Part shown: positions 52,622 to 61,687 of the stretch, piece after piece | How the letters are laid out: each line of letters starts with the position of its first letter | How positions within the stretch are numbered: the first letter of the stretch is position 1 | Source: Hyphomicrobiaceae bacterium | Lineage (GTDB): Bacteria; Pseudomonadota; Alphaproteobacteria; Rhizobiales; Hyphomicrobiaceae | DNA length: 64,000 bases | Direction: 5' to 3' | Assembly (NCBI GenBank): GCA_023384095.1 | Contig: JAHDXT010000001.1 | Span: 1 to 64,000 of the forward strand | Notes under the pieces: model-generated | Told to the model about the DNA's origin: nothing | Databases searched by the model: none | What the model saw: the letters and a program-made list of their open reading frames with translations, nothing else | Translations under genes and position numbers: made by a program

Positions 52622-52647
52622 CCCTCTCCCCGCCCGCGGGGAGAGGG
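52622..52647. repeat. Dispersed GC-rich hairpin element, copy 2
   Basis: Arms CCCTCTCCCCGC at 52622-52633 and its complement at 52636-52647 with a 2-nt loop, followed by TCGGGGTGGGGGG and AACTGTGG. It lies about 40 bp upstream of ccoG and downstream of the DUF488 gene, and may terminate the latter. Same family as 47993-48105. Confidence 0.6.
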
Positions 52648-52690
52648 TCGGGGTGGGGGGCAGCAGCAAACTGTGGGCGCCAGGCTCTGC

Positions 52691-53041
52691 TCACCCCTCC
52701 TCCAGCACCTCCTTCAGTGCCGTCGCGTTGTTGCGTTCCTCGTCGCGTTTCGCGAAGAGAAGGGTCAACCTTCCCTTTTTGGCGATCTTGCGCAGGTGAT
52801 CGATCTGCGCCTGCAGGTCCGGCGAGGCGAGCTCGGCACGGTAGCGGCGCTCGAACTCCGGCCACTTGGCCGCGTCGGAGCCGAACCATCGGCGCAGCTC
52901 GTTGCTGGGCGCGATGTCCTTCAACCATTCGTCGATGTGGGCATCCTCGCGCTTGACGCCACGCGGCCAGAGGCGATCGACCAGCACGCGGTGGCCGTCG
53001 CGCGAGCTGAGGGGATCGTAGATGCGCTTGCAGACGATCAT
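52691..53041 (-). CDS. DUF488-family protein
   Basis: 116 aa, soluble. KRIYDPLSSRDGHRVLVDRLWPRGV is the start pattern of this family (RVLVDRLWPRG), then DIAPSNELRRWFG and RRYRAEL. The function is not known; related proteins are called YeaO-like. The ATG at 53041 gives the normal length. It stands between the ccoG cluster and the orphan formamidase gene on the same strand. Confidence 0.9.
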   Translation of the reverse strand: MIVCKRIYDPLSSRDGHRVLVDRLWPRGVKREDAHIDEWLKDIAPSNELRRWFGSDAAKWPEFERRYRAELASPDLQAQIDHLRKIAKKGRLTLLFAKRDEERNNATALKEVLEEG

Positions 53042-53270
53042 GGCGCACACCTTTCGTTTGCGGGGCGAGTCTAGCCTATCCCGCCGATTTGCCGGTAGGG
53101 CGTTTCCGCCCAGCTCATGCGGTGCCGTCCGGCCCTGGGTCCCGGCTCTTCGCGCACTCGCGCTCCGGCCGGAATGACAGGGGCCCACAAAATAACGGTG
53201 TGTAATCGCTTGCGGTCGGAAACGGCACCAAAGCGCCGCCGACGCTTCATCCCGCTCAGAGCCGGACTGC
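53042..53270. other. 229-bp gap with a worn palindromic repeat
   Basis: No gene. A stretch at about 53128-53170 (GGTCCCGGCTC...CCGGCCGGAATGACA) is a worn copy of the GGATCCCGGCTC/CGGCCGGGATGACA intergenic repeat common in Hyphomicrobiales. No promoter is evident for the DUF488 gene. Confidence 0.5.
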
Positions 53271-55520
53271 CTAGCGCGCCGGCACCTCAAACCTAACCTC
53301 CGGATCAAGAAACCGATCCACCACGTTCTGCAGCAACCGTGAGATGTTGTTCTCGAACCCGTTCACCGGCAGGCAGCCGCAGAACGTGATCGAGCCCGTC
53401 GAGAACACCGCGCCGTTGTTGGGCGTCTCGAAGAAGGTCATGTCGGCGTGGATCAGCTCGCGCGGCGGCTCGCCGGGGATGGTCGTGAGGTGGGTGAGCT
53501 GTTCCTCAGGCACGAGGACCCAGGGCGCCTCGGGCGGGTGGTCCTCGGAGCGGGCGATGACGATGGCGTGGCGCGGCGTGCCGAGGCGCTTGTCGGTGCG
53601 GTCGAGCTCGAAGCCTGCGGCGCCGTGGCCTGAAAGGCCGAAATCGCCGATCCTCTCGTCCGTGACGCCTTCGAGAACCCAGGAGACGCGGGGGTCGGAG
53701 GCCTCGGGGAGCACGCGGTAGTAGGAGCCGACGAAGTTTCCCTGCGCGGTGAAGCCGACGCCGCAAAGCTCCTGCGGCGGGCGGCCGTTGCGGCGCCAGA
53801 GCCCGCCGTACTCGCCGTCGAGCTGGTTGTAGTACTCGCCGGCCTCGGCCGCCCAGGCGCGGATGCCGCCCTCGGCGCGGCGGATCTCGATCAGGCCCGG
53901 CTTCTCCTTCGACAGCGCGATCTTCCAGTAGAAGCCGTTGCCGCCGAGATAGCAGAAGCGCCCGCCATTATCGCGGTAGGTCTCGAGCGCATCCAGCATT
54001 TCGCGCGTGTGATACTCCGGGTGCGAGCCGGTCATCACCACGCGGTAAGGCTTCAGCAGCTCATAGCCCTCATGATGCAGCTCCCAGTCGGTGATGAGGT
54101 CGTAGCTCAAACCCTTGGCCTCGAGCCAGGCGATGAGGTGCGAGTCGGCCGGGTAATGCCGGAGCCCGGAGCCGCGGATCTCCGGGTCCGGATAGGTGAT
54201 GTAGCCGCTCCGCACGTTGAGCATCGGCCGGTGCCAGGAGGCGAAGCAGATGCCGCTGCCGTCGGTGTGAAAGTTGTAGGTGGACAGACCATACTCGCGG
54301 TGCTGGCCCGGGTTGTGCGGATAGCCGCCCCATGCCTTCGTCTGCTCCTCCCACGCGGTGCGCCAGGCCGGGTCGGTCAGCCACTCGGGCCGCGCGTGGT
54401 TGCCGTAGACGACGTAGGTGAAGGTCGAGACCAGCACGCAGATGTCGGCCGTCTTGCGCCCCTTCGGCACCACGACGAAGAACGGGATGTTCTCCTGCTC
54501 GCCGCCCGCCTCGAGCCTGAGCGCGTAGGTCCCGGAGCGCAGGCCTTCCGGCACGGTCCACTCGTACGATGTCGGCCAGCGGCAGTCCTCGATGTCGTCG
54601 TCGTGGAAATGGATCGCAGCGTATTCCGCGGGCGCATGCCGCCAGCACATTTCGCGCCCGGTCCATGTCGAGCCGGTGACGGCGCGGGTCGGCATGTCGA
54701 CGAGCCGGCCATGTAGCCCGTGCGGGCCGATGTCGACGATGCGGGTGGAAGAAATTTCTCGAGAGAAGTCCCAGCCGGCGACCAGTCCGGAAACGGACTT
54801 CCCCTCGGCGGCGGACGCGACGTCATCGGCAGACAGGACGCGGTCGAAGATCATCGGCCGCTCGATGCGGCCGTTGAAGGTGAGGCCGCCATTCTCGTCA
54901 CCAGCCGCGCTGACGAGGATCTGCCCCGCTCCGATGGGCTGCGGCAGCGCAACCTGAGAGGCGGCGGTCCGGGCTGGCCCGTCCGGCCGGCCCGTCTTCA
55001 GCGCCTGCTGGCCGATCGTGGCCTGCCGGCTTCGCGCGTCGTAGGTCAGCCAGACCCGGTACCAGGCATGATCGCGCACCGGCTCCGGGCACTCGAGCCG
55101 CTCAATCGCCTCGACGAGCCCGAAGGTGGCGACGAAGCGCCCCCGCTCGTCCATGCCGAGGCCGACTCCGCGTCGGCCCTCGCCGTCGCGAAGGCAAAGG
55201 ATGGCGCATTCGCGGCCGAGTTGCGTCGGCTGGACCGTGGCGATCAGGGTAAGGCTGCTCAGCCCCATCACCACCACCCCGCCGTCGATGTGCGCAAAGG
55301 AGCCGCGCTGCACGCCGTGGTGGCCAGGCTCCTTCACCATGCGCACCGAGGACGCGACCGCTTCCTCGCGCAAGCCCAGTCCCGCCGGATTGGGATCGGC
55401 CGAGATGACGCGGACCAGCCGCGTTGTCACCGGTGCGCCGGTCGCATTTGATACCTTGAAAGCGATGGTTTCGCCCGGCCGGACGGACAGGCGGTCGGCA
55501 TATCCCGCGATCGGCAGCAT
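53271..55520 (-). CDS. N,N-dimethylformamidase large-subunit family protein
   Basis: 749 aa. Residues about 80-250 form a LamG/concanavalin-like jelly roll (FNGRIERPMIFDRVLS), then an Ig-like part (SYEWTVPEGLRSGTYALRL) and a glutamine-amidotransferase-like catalytic core at about 355-640. The known DMFase has a mononuclear iron bound by two Tyr and one Glu. Tyr-369, Tyr-410 and Glu-502 (SHPEYH) are candidates here, by inference only. The small subunit gene that goes with true DMFase is absent nearby, so the substrate is likely some other amide. No signal peptide. Confidence 0.85.
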   Translation of the reverse strand: MLPIAGYADRLSVRPGETIAFKVSNATGAPVTTRLVRVISADPNPAGLGLREEAVASSVRMVKEPGHHGVQRGSFAHIDGGVVVMGLSSLTLIATVQPTQLGRECAILCLRDGEGRRGVGLGMDERGRFVATFGLVEAIERLECPEPVRDHAWYRVWLTYDARSRQATIGQQALKTGRPDGPARTAASQVALPQPIGAGQILVSAAGDENGGLTFNGRIERPMIFDRVLSADDVASAAEGKSVSGLVAGWDFSREISSTRIVDIGPHGLHGRLVDMPTRAVTGSTWTGREMCWRHAPAEYAAIHFHDDDIEDCRWPTSYEWTVPEGLRSGTYALRLEAGGEQENIPFFVVVPKGRKTADICVLVSTFTYVVYGNHARPEWLTDPAWRTAWEEQTKAWGGYPHNPGQHREYGLSTYNFHTDGSGICFASWHRPMLNVRSGYITYPDPEIRGSGLRHYPADSHLIAWLEAKGLSYDLITDWELHHEGYELLKPYRVVMTGSHPEYHTREMLDALETYRDNGGRFCYLGGNGFYWKIALSKEKPGLIEIRRAEGGIRAWAAEAGEYYNQLDGEYGGLWRRNGRPPQELCGVGFTAQGNFVGSYYRVLPEASDPRVSWVLEGVTDERIGDFGLSGHGAAGFELDRTDKRLGTPRHAIVIARSEDHPPEAPWVLVPEEQLTHLTTIPGEPPRELIHADMTFFETPNNGAVFSTGSITFCGCLPVNGFENNISRLLQNVVDRFLDPEVRFEVPAR

Positions 55521-55631
55521 GGCTGGTCACCCTCCCCTCGAGCCGGCCTTGTCGGAACGGCCAGCCCGGGCAGGTTTTCGCGGAACCGGCCGATGGTCAA
55601 GGCAGGAGCGGTCGGTCGCCCGGCGCCGCCG

Positions 55632-57023
55632 TCAGGGCGCCAGCGTGTACGGCGGCGGCGCTGCTTCGGGATCGCGCTCGCCCACGAGCTCGCGGGAGCC
55701 GTCGCGGCCGTAGATGTCGGGGCGGAACTCGGCCCGGCCATCGGCCTCCGCCCAGGCGGTGATGTAGGTGAAGTAGACCGGCACCGGCCGCGTCAGCGTC
55801 ACGTCGAGCGGCTGGCCGGCGGCGATGACATCGCGCACCCGCCCCGGCTGCTCCCAGCCCGCCTCGTAGCGCGCGATCCACTCGACCAGCTCGAATACGT
55901 CCTGCACGCGCACGCAGCCGGCGCTGAACGCCCGCCCGCGCTGGTTGAACAGCGGCTTCATCGGGGTGTCGTGCATGTAGACGATGTGCTCGTTCGGCAT
56001 GTCGATGCGGACGAGCCCGAGGGCGTTCTGGGGGCCGGGGTCCTGGCGGAACTTGACCTTGGCCGGATCGACCTGGCGCCAGTCGATGGCCGTGGTGTCG
56101 ATCTCGGGCCCGCCGTAGCCGTTGAAGGCCCGGATCTGCTCCTTCATCAGGTAGTCCGGCTCCTTGACGAGCCTCGGGATGAGGTCGAGCGTCGCCACGC
56201 TGTCGGGCACACGCCAGTACGGGAAGAAGTTCAGGCCGCGCACGGAGGCCTTGATGCTGGGGGTTTGCCGGTCGGGCTTGCCGACGATCACCCGGTGCCT
56301 GAGCCGCACCTGGTGGCCCTCGACCGCCTCCAGTTGGAAGGCGGCGACGTTGACGAGAATATAGCGGTCCTCGACGCGGCCCTGCAGGAGCTCGCGGATG
56401 CGCCGCTGATTGAGGCGGAGCTGCTCGAGCCGCGCATGCGCCGGCACGTTCAACTGCGCGATCGTCGGCTGGTCGACGCGGCCCGTCGTCCTCAGTCCGA
56501 AGCTCTCCTGGAACCGCTTGACCGCATCCTCGAGCCGGCCGTCGAACCCGTAGCTGAGGTCGTAGGAGCTGCCGCCGGAGCCGAGGTCGCCGGAGATGAT
56601 GAGCCGCCGGCGCACGTAGGGCACGCGCTCGTCGTCGTCCCCCGGCCGCAGCAGCCGCCCCCCCGGCACCGGCAGCCATCCGCCCTGGGAGACGATCTTC
56701 TGATAGCGTGCGATGACGGCGTCCATCTGGCTCAGCATGACGTCGCTGCGCCAGGGCGTCGCGTCCGGCCGCAGGTCGTTCAGCGCCTCGGGCCGAGGCT
56801 CCGAGGGGCCGCGCCTGCGGGCGCCGGCGGTAGAATCGAAGATGCTTTCCCACCAGCGGGCTTCCGTAGTCTGCGCGTTCACCGCCGACGCGCTCAGGCC
56901 GAGAGCGCCGGCCCCCGCGCCCAGCACGAGGCTGCGGCGTGTGATGCACTTGCCCAGCTTCGACGTGCTTTGAAGTTCGGATCCCTGCTTCCGCATCGGC
57001 AGAACTCGACTTGATTGGCTCAT
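55632..57023 (-). CDS. L,D-transpeptidase (YcbB/LdtD type) with Tat-like signal
   Basis: 463 aa from ATG 57023. Forms 3-3 cross-links in peptidoglycan or attaches proteins. A signal with TRRSLVLGAGAGALG is followed by a cut near VNAQ. Residues to about 230 include a peptidoglycan-binding domain (FDGRLEDAVKRFQESFGL), and about 270-430 the YkuD domain, with catalytic Cys in SAGCVRV and the His of YMHDTP. The length is somewhat shorter than E. coli YcbB. The gene diverges from the TctC operon. Confidence 0.92.
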   Translation of the reverse strand: MSQSSRVLPMRKQGSELQSTSKLGKCITRRSLVLGAGAGALGLSASAVNAQTTEARWWESIFDSTAGARRRGPSEPRPEALNDLRPDATPWRSDVMLSQMDAVIARYQKIVSQGGWLPVPGGRLLRPGDDDERVPYVRRRLIISGDLGSGGSSYDLSYGFDGRLEDAVKRFQESFGLRTTGRVDQPTIAQLNVPAHARLEQLRLNQRRIRELLQGRVEDRYILVNVAAFQLEAVEGHQVRLRHRVIVGKPDRQTPSIKASVRGLNFFPYWRVPDSVATLDLIPRLVKEPDYLMKEQIRAFNGYGGPEIDTTAIDWRQVDPAKVKFRQDPGPQNALGLVRIDMPNEHIVYMHDTPMKPLFNQRGRAFSAGCVRVQDVFELVEWIARYEAGWEQPGRVRDVIAAGQPLDVTLTRPVPVYFTYITAWAEADGRAEFRPDIYGRDGSRELVGERDPEAAPPPYTLAP

Positions 57024-57294
57024 GATCGGTCGTTTCCCGGGAGCGCAGCAGCCCGGGTGCGGCGGCTTACATAGCTTGTCGGAACAGATTTGGCCAAACA
57101 AAGGCTGTTGATCCATTCGTCCTGCAGCCACACGATCACGGGGCGCTCCGGATCGTGCCTGTTTCGGTACGCAGCACCCTTTGCTCAGATGCCGGCGGGT
57201 CGGCTTGTCAACGGCATCGTGGTCACGGTACCGTCACGCCTGCAGGACGAATTCGCTGAGCCATGTCGGCTTCGCTTGCCAGGGAGAACGCACA

Positions 57295-58293
57295 ATGAGC
57301 CAATTCAACCGCCGTCAGATTCTGGTCGCGGGCGCTGCCACGGGCGCGGCGGCAGCGATCGGCGTGGGACCGGCGATGGCGCAGGCCGCATACCCGACCC
57401 GGCCCGTCACCGTCGTGTGCCCGTGGGGCGCGGGCGGCGGCACGGATGCCACGGCGCGCATCGTCTCGGCGATCCTCGAGAAGGATCTCGCCCAACCCTT
57501 CAACGTCGTCAACCGCACCGGCGGCTCGGGTGTCGTCGGCCACTCCGCGATCGCGACCGCGCCGCCGGACGGCTACACGATCGGCATGATCACGGTCGAG
57601 ATCACGATGATGCATCATCAGGGCCTGACCGAGCTCAACCCGACGAGCTACACGCCGCTGGCGCTGATGAACGAGGACCCGCCGGGGATCCAGGTCAAGG
57701 CGGACAGCCCCTACAAGACCGTCAAGGAGCTGTCGGACGCGATCAAGTCGAAGCCGGCGGGTACCTTCAAGGCCTCCGGCACGGGCCAGGGCGGCATCTG
57801 GCACCTGGCGCTCGTCGGCTGGCTGACCGCGATGGGCCTCAAGCCAGACCATGTGCCGTGGGTGCCCTCCAACGGCGCGGCCCCGGCCATGCAGGATCTC
57901 GCCGCCGGCGGCATCGACATCGTCACCTGCTCGGTGCCGGAAGCCAAGGCGATGATCGATGCGGGCAAGGCACGCTCGCTCGCGGTCATGGCTCCTCGGC
58001 GGAACTCGGCGTTCTCCGATGTGCCGACATTGAAGGAGGCGGCCGGGATCGACTACTCGGTCGGCGCCTGGCGCGGTATCGCGGGTCCCAAGGGCATGCC
58101 GGCCGATGTCGCCGCGAAACTGACGGCGGCGCTGAAGAAGTCCTACGATTCCAAGGAGTTCAAGGACTTCATGACGGCCCGCGGGTTCGGCATGACCTGG
58201 GGCGATCCCAACGAGTTCGCCAAGTTCATGGCCGAAGGCGACGCCAAGATGAAGGCCGCCATGACGGCCGCGGGGCTGGCGAAGAAGGCCTGA
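57295..58293 (+). CDS. tctC: TTT substrate-binding protein (TctC)
   Basis: 332 aa receptor of the adjoining TctAB pair. Tat-like signal NRRQILVAGAATG, cut after AMAQA at about 31, then YPTRPVTVVCPWGAGGGTDATAR, the TctC motif. AGGGAGAA upstream of ATG 57295 supports the start; the longer frame to 57181 does not have a signal at its end. First gene of tctC-tctB-tctA. A CTCTCC/GGAGAG hairpin follows it. Confidence 0.93.
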   Translation: MSQFNRRQILVAGAATGAAAAIGVGPAMAQAAYPTRPVTVVCPWGAGGGTDATARIVSAILEKDLAQPFNVVNRTGGSGVVGHSAIATAPPDGYTIGMITVEITMMHHQGLTELNPTSYTPLALMNEDPPGIQVKADSPYKTVKELSDAIKSKPAGTFKASGTGQGGIWHLALVGWLTAMGLKPDHVPWVPSNGAAPAMQDLAAGGIDIVTCSVPEAKAMIDAGKARSLAVMAPRRNSAFSDVPTLKEAAGIDYSVGAWRGIAGPKGMPADVAAKLTAALKKSYDSKEFKDFMTARGFGMTWGDPNEFAKFMAEGDAKMKAAMTAAGLAKKA

Positions 58294-58340
58294 CGCCGCC
58301 CTACGCCCGTCATCAAAGGCGGCAAAGGCGGCTCTCGCGG

Positions 58341-58369
58341 ATCTCTCCACGCTCTCGGCGGGGAGAGAT
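58341..58369 (+). terminator. Hairpin between tctC and tctB
   Basis: ATCTCTCC at 58341-58348 pairs exactly with GGAGAGAT at 58362-58369 (13-nt loop), about 50 bp after the tctC stop in a 215-bp gap. There is no T-run. It is likely to reduce read-through, so that the receptor is made in excess. Confidence 0.45.
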
Positions 58370-58508
58370 TCACGGTCCATGAACGGGCTTGCGGGACCCT
58401 GTCTGACGCTCGCGACCGTCCTCACCCTGGCGTTGGCCAGAGGGGCGGGAACGGGGTTTTCTTGGATTCGCGCAACCCCTCCCTTTCACACGAGCCCGGC
58501 GCAACGAC

Positions 58509-58982
58509 ATGCGAACCAACGACACCGTAACGGGCCTGATGCTGATCGCGCTCAGCGGGCTCATGATCTATCTGACGCTCGACTTCCCGGACTTCCCCGG
58601 ACAGAAGTACGGGCCGTCGCTGTTCCCCCGCATCCTGGCCTCCGGCCTCATACTTTGCGGCGCGATCCTCATCGCGCGCGGGGTCTCGGCGCGACGCGCC
58701 GGTCTCCCCTGGATCGCGTTCGCGGACTGGACCCGGGACCCTTGGCGGCTGGCCTCTTTCCTGATGCTCCCGGCGCTCGTCGTCCTCTACATCCTGGTCT
58801 CGGAGCAGGTCGGCTTCATCCCGGTCGCTTTCGCGATGCTGCTGTTCATGTTTCTTTGGTTCCGTGCGCGCCTCGTCGTGGCGCTTCCCGTCGCGGCCGC
58901 GGCGACCTGGATCGTGCACTGGTTCTTCGCGACGATGATGCGGGTGCCGCTGCCCCGCGGTCTGCTGACCGATATCCTGTAG
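58509..58982 (+). CDS. tctB: TTT small membrane subunit (TctB)
   Basis: 157 aa with four hydrophobic segments (GLMLIALSGLMIYLTL, RILASGLILCGAILIA, LASFLMLPALVVLYILV, VALPVAAAATWIVHWFF). The short length and position just before tctA identify this poorly conserved subunit. It ends 13 nt before tctA. Confidence 0.88.
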   Translation: MRTNDTVTGLMLIALSGLMIYLTLDFPDFPGQKYGPSLFPRILASGLILCGAILIARGVSARRAGLPWIAFADWTRDPWRLASFLMLPALVVLYILVSEQVGFIPVAFAMLLFMFLWFRARLVVALPVAAAATWIVHWFFATMMRVPLPRGLLTDIL

Positions 58983-58995
58983 GGGCCGCCAGCAC

Positions 58996-60486
58996 ATGTG
59001 GGATGCAATCGGTCTCGCCTTCGGTCTCGTCCTCGACCCCTATGTCCTGTGGGTCTGCCTCGCCTCGGCGGTCTTCGGCATCTTCGTCGGCGCCATGCCG
59101 GGCCTCACGGCCACGATGGCCACCGCCCTGCTCGTGCCGATCACGTTCTTCATGCCGCCTGTGCCTGCGATCGGCGCCATCGTCACGGCGACCGCGATGG
59201 CGATCTTCGCAGGCGACATCCCGGCCGCGATGCTGCGCATCCCCGGCACACCCGCCTCCGCAGCCTATACGGACGAAAGCTACCTGATGTCCCGCAAGGG
59301 GCTGCTCGACCTCAATCTCGGGGCGAACCTGGTGTTCTCCGCCGTCGGCGGGCTCTTCGGAGTGGCGATCCTCATCCTCGCGGCGCCGCTGCTGGCCGAG
59401 GTCGCCCTCAACTTCTCGTCGTTCGAGTATTTCTGGCTCGCGGCGCTGGGACTGACCTGCGCCACCTTCATCGCCCAGGCGGACCCGCTCAAGGGTTTCG
59501 TCGCGCTTCTCATGGGACTGGCGATCGCGACCATCGGCATCGATCCCGCGGCCGGCCATCCGCGCTTCACGTTCGGCTCGGTCGAGATGCTGCAGGGCGT
59601 CAGCTTCATCCCGGCGATGATCGGCCTCTTCGCGATCTCCGAGCTCCTGCGCGGCGTCGTGACGATCGACCAGTCCGCCGAGATGCTCAAGCAGCAGGTC
59701 GGCAACGTCTTCCGCGGACTCGGCCAGGTCTGGCGGCGCTACTGGCGCAACTTCTTCCGCGGATCGCTGATCGGCACCGGCATCGGCGCGCTGCCCGGCG
59801 CGGGCGCCGATATCGCGGCCTGGATCTCCTATGCCGTATCCAAACGCTTCTCCAAGGAGCCGGAGAAGTTCGGCACCGGGCACATCGAGGGCATCGTGGA
59901 AGCCACCTCGGCCAACAACTCGGCAGTGGCCGCGGCCTGGATCCCGGCGCTCGTGTTCGGCATCCCGGGCGATTCGATCACGGCCATCGTGATCGGCGTG
60001 CTCTACATGAAGAACATGAACCCGGGACCGGCCGTGTTCCTGCAGAACCCGCAGCTCATCTATGCGGTATTCATCATCTTCGTGCTGGCCAACCTGTTGA
60101 TGCTGCCCATCGGCTGGGCCGCGATCAAGCTCGCCAAGCAGATCCTGCGCACGCCGCGCAACATGCTGCTGCCCATGATCCTGCTGTTCTGCATCGTCGG
60201 CTCCTACGCGATGACCAATTCCATCTACGGCATCATCATCATGCTGGTGATGGGCCTGTTCGGCTGGATCATGGAGGAGAACGGGTTTCCGGTCGGCCCG
60301 GTGATCCTGGGGCTGGTCCTGGGCGAGCTGTTCGAGCAGAGCTTCATGACCTCTATGATCAAGTCGGACGGCTCGCTGTTGGGCTTCTTCTCGCGCCCCA
60401 TCGCCGCGACGCTGGGGGTGACGACGATCCTGCTGTGGGTCTACATGCTGACGCGGAACGCCCGGAGCAGGCGGGAGCCCGCCTGA
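58996..60486 (+). CDS. tctA: TTT large membrane subunit (TctA)
   Basis: 496 aa, about 12 helices. Twice-repeated family motifs are visible: GIFVGAMPGLTATMATALLVP near the start and RGSLIGTGIGALPGAGADIAAWISYA in the middle, and ALVFGIPGDSITAI. Moves the carboxylate with protons or sodium. Completes a full TctCBA importer, so this system does not need the orphan receptor at 178. Confidence 0.95.
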   Translation: MWDAIGLAFGLVLDPYVLWVCLASAVFGIFVGAMPGLTATMATALLVPITFFMPPVPAIGAIVTATAMAIFAGDIPAAMLRIPGTPASAAYTDESYLMSRKGLLDLNLGANLVFSAVGGLFGVAILILAAPLLAEVALNFSSFEYFWLAALGLTCATFIAQADPLKGFVALLMGLAIATIGIDPAAGHPRFTFGSVEMLQGVSFIPAMIGLFAISELLRGVVTIDQSAEMLKQQVGNVFRGLGQVWRRYWRNFFRGSLIGTGIGALPGAGADIAAWISYAVSKRFSKEPEKFGTGHIEGIVEATSANNSAVAAAWIPALVFGIPGDSITAIVIGVLYMKNMNPGPAVFLQNPQLIYAVFIIFVLANLLMLPIGWAAIKLAKQILRTPRNMLLPMILLFCIVGSYAMTNSIYGIIIMLVMGLFGWIMEENGFPVGPVILGLVLGELFEQSFMTSMIKSDGSLLGFFSRPIAATLGVTTILLWVYMLTRNARSRREPA

Positions 60487-60551
60487 GGCCATGATGGGGT
60501 CAGCCGCCGCAATCCGGGTCCCCGGCTGACTGTCGAGACGGAAGTGGAACG

Positions 60552-61331
60552 ATGACCGGTCCCGTGCTCTGGAGCCTCGACGCGCGCGGCGTCGCCCGCG
60601 TGACGCTCAACCGTCCAGAAGTCAACAACGCCTACGACGGCGCCATGATCGAGGCGCTGCACGCGGCCATGAATGCACTCGCCGGCGATGCCCGGCTGCG
60701 CGTCGTCGTCGTCGCCGGCAGCGGCCGCCACTTCCAGGCCGGCGCCGACCTCGACTGGCTCTCCGCCGTGCGCGCCGGCTCGCCCGAGGAGAACGAGCAC
60801 GCCTCGCGCCGCACCGCCGAGGCCGTCGACCGGCTCAACCGCCTGGCCGTGCCCAGCGTCGCCCTGGTCCAGGGCTTCTGCGTCGGCGGCGGCACCGGGC
60901 TGGTGGCGGCCTGCGACATCGCCATCGCGGCCGAGGACGCGAAATTCGCCATCTCCGAAGCGCGGTGGGGGCTGACGGCGGCGATCATCGTCCCGCAGCT
61001 CGCCGACGCCATCGGTGCGCGCCAGATCCGCCGGTATGCACTCACCTGCGAGCGGTTCGGCGCCGAGGAGGCGCGGCGGATCGGTCTCGTGCACGAGGTC
61101 GTCCCGGCGGCGGAGCTCGAGGCCGCGGGCGAGCGGATCGTCGGTGCGCTGCTCGCCAACGGTCCGAAGGCCATGGCCGAGACCAAGGCCCTCGCGCTCG
61201 AGCATGCGCTGGGCAAGATCGACGGTGGCGTCATGGCCGGCCTCGTCGTGAGCCACGCGCGCAAGCGCCAGTCGGAGGAGGCGGCCGAGGGCCTGGCCTC
61301 GTTCGCGGAGAAGCGGCCGGCGCGGTGGTGA
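60552..61331 (+). CDS. Enoyl-CoA hydratase/isomerase family protein (methylglutaconyl-CoA hydratase-like)
   Basis: 259 aa crotonase fold. The oxyanion-hole patterns are present (GSGRHFQAGADLDWL and FCVGGGTGLVAACD). Of the two catalytic Glu of crotonase, the first is replaced (Gly-116 in GGGTGL) and the second kept (Glu-136 in SEARWG). This resembles methylglutaconyl-CoA hydratases (LiuC/AUH), which also have Gly there. The ATG at 60552 gives the normal start. It follows tctA by 65 nt in the same direction, so it may handle the imported acid as CoA ester. Confidence 0.88.
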   Translation: MTGPVLWSLDARGVARVTLNRPEVNNAYDGAMIEALHAAMNALAGDARLRVVVVAGSGRHFQAGADLDWLSAVRAGSPEENEHASRRTAEAVDRLNRLAVPSVALVQGFCVGGGTGLVAACDIAIAAEDAKFAISEARWGLTAAIIVPQLADAIGARQIRRYALTCERFGAEEARRIGLVHEVVPAAELEAAGERIVGALLANGPKAMAETKALALEHALGKIDGGVMAGLVVSHARKRQSEEAAEGLASFAEKRPARW

Positions 61332-61687
61332 CCCGTACCCGCGCAGCCGGGCCGGGGCACCGTGGCACGACTCAGCAATGGCCTCGCAGCTTCACCGGGG
61401 ATGCCGTCTGCCGGGGAGCGCGCTTCTTCGCAGTCATTCTTGCGGCGCCGCATCACGGATGCCCACCTTCGCGGGCATGACGGAAGTGGGTGGTCGTGGA
61501 CAAGACGACTGCCCGGCCCGCGCGTTCTGCCAGCAACCGTCCTTTCCCTCCACATCGCCATTCGCGCGAGGCGGCAATCCGGGATGCGTCTCGGCAAGTG
61601 GGCTTCGGACGCAAGTTCCTCATTACGGGGCGAGAGGCCGTTCGTGGTAAGCTACGAGGCCCCTGCCCCCGCGACCTCATCGCCGGC
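61332..61687. other. 356-bp gap between convergent genes, repeat-bearing
   Basis: No gene with support. It contains the third REP-like palindrome (61459-61478) and a worn fourth copy at about 61560-61579 (TTCGCGCGAGGCGGCAATC). The remaining part is spacer at the end of the housekeeping block. Confidence 0.55.
61459..61478. repeat. REP-like palindrome, copy 3
   Basis: ATGCCCAC-CTTC-GCGGGCAT, 8-bp arms with one mismatch and a 4-nt loop, followed by GACGG as in copy 1 at 20607. This shared tail shows common origin rather than chance symmetry. Confidence 0.6.
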
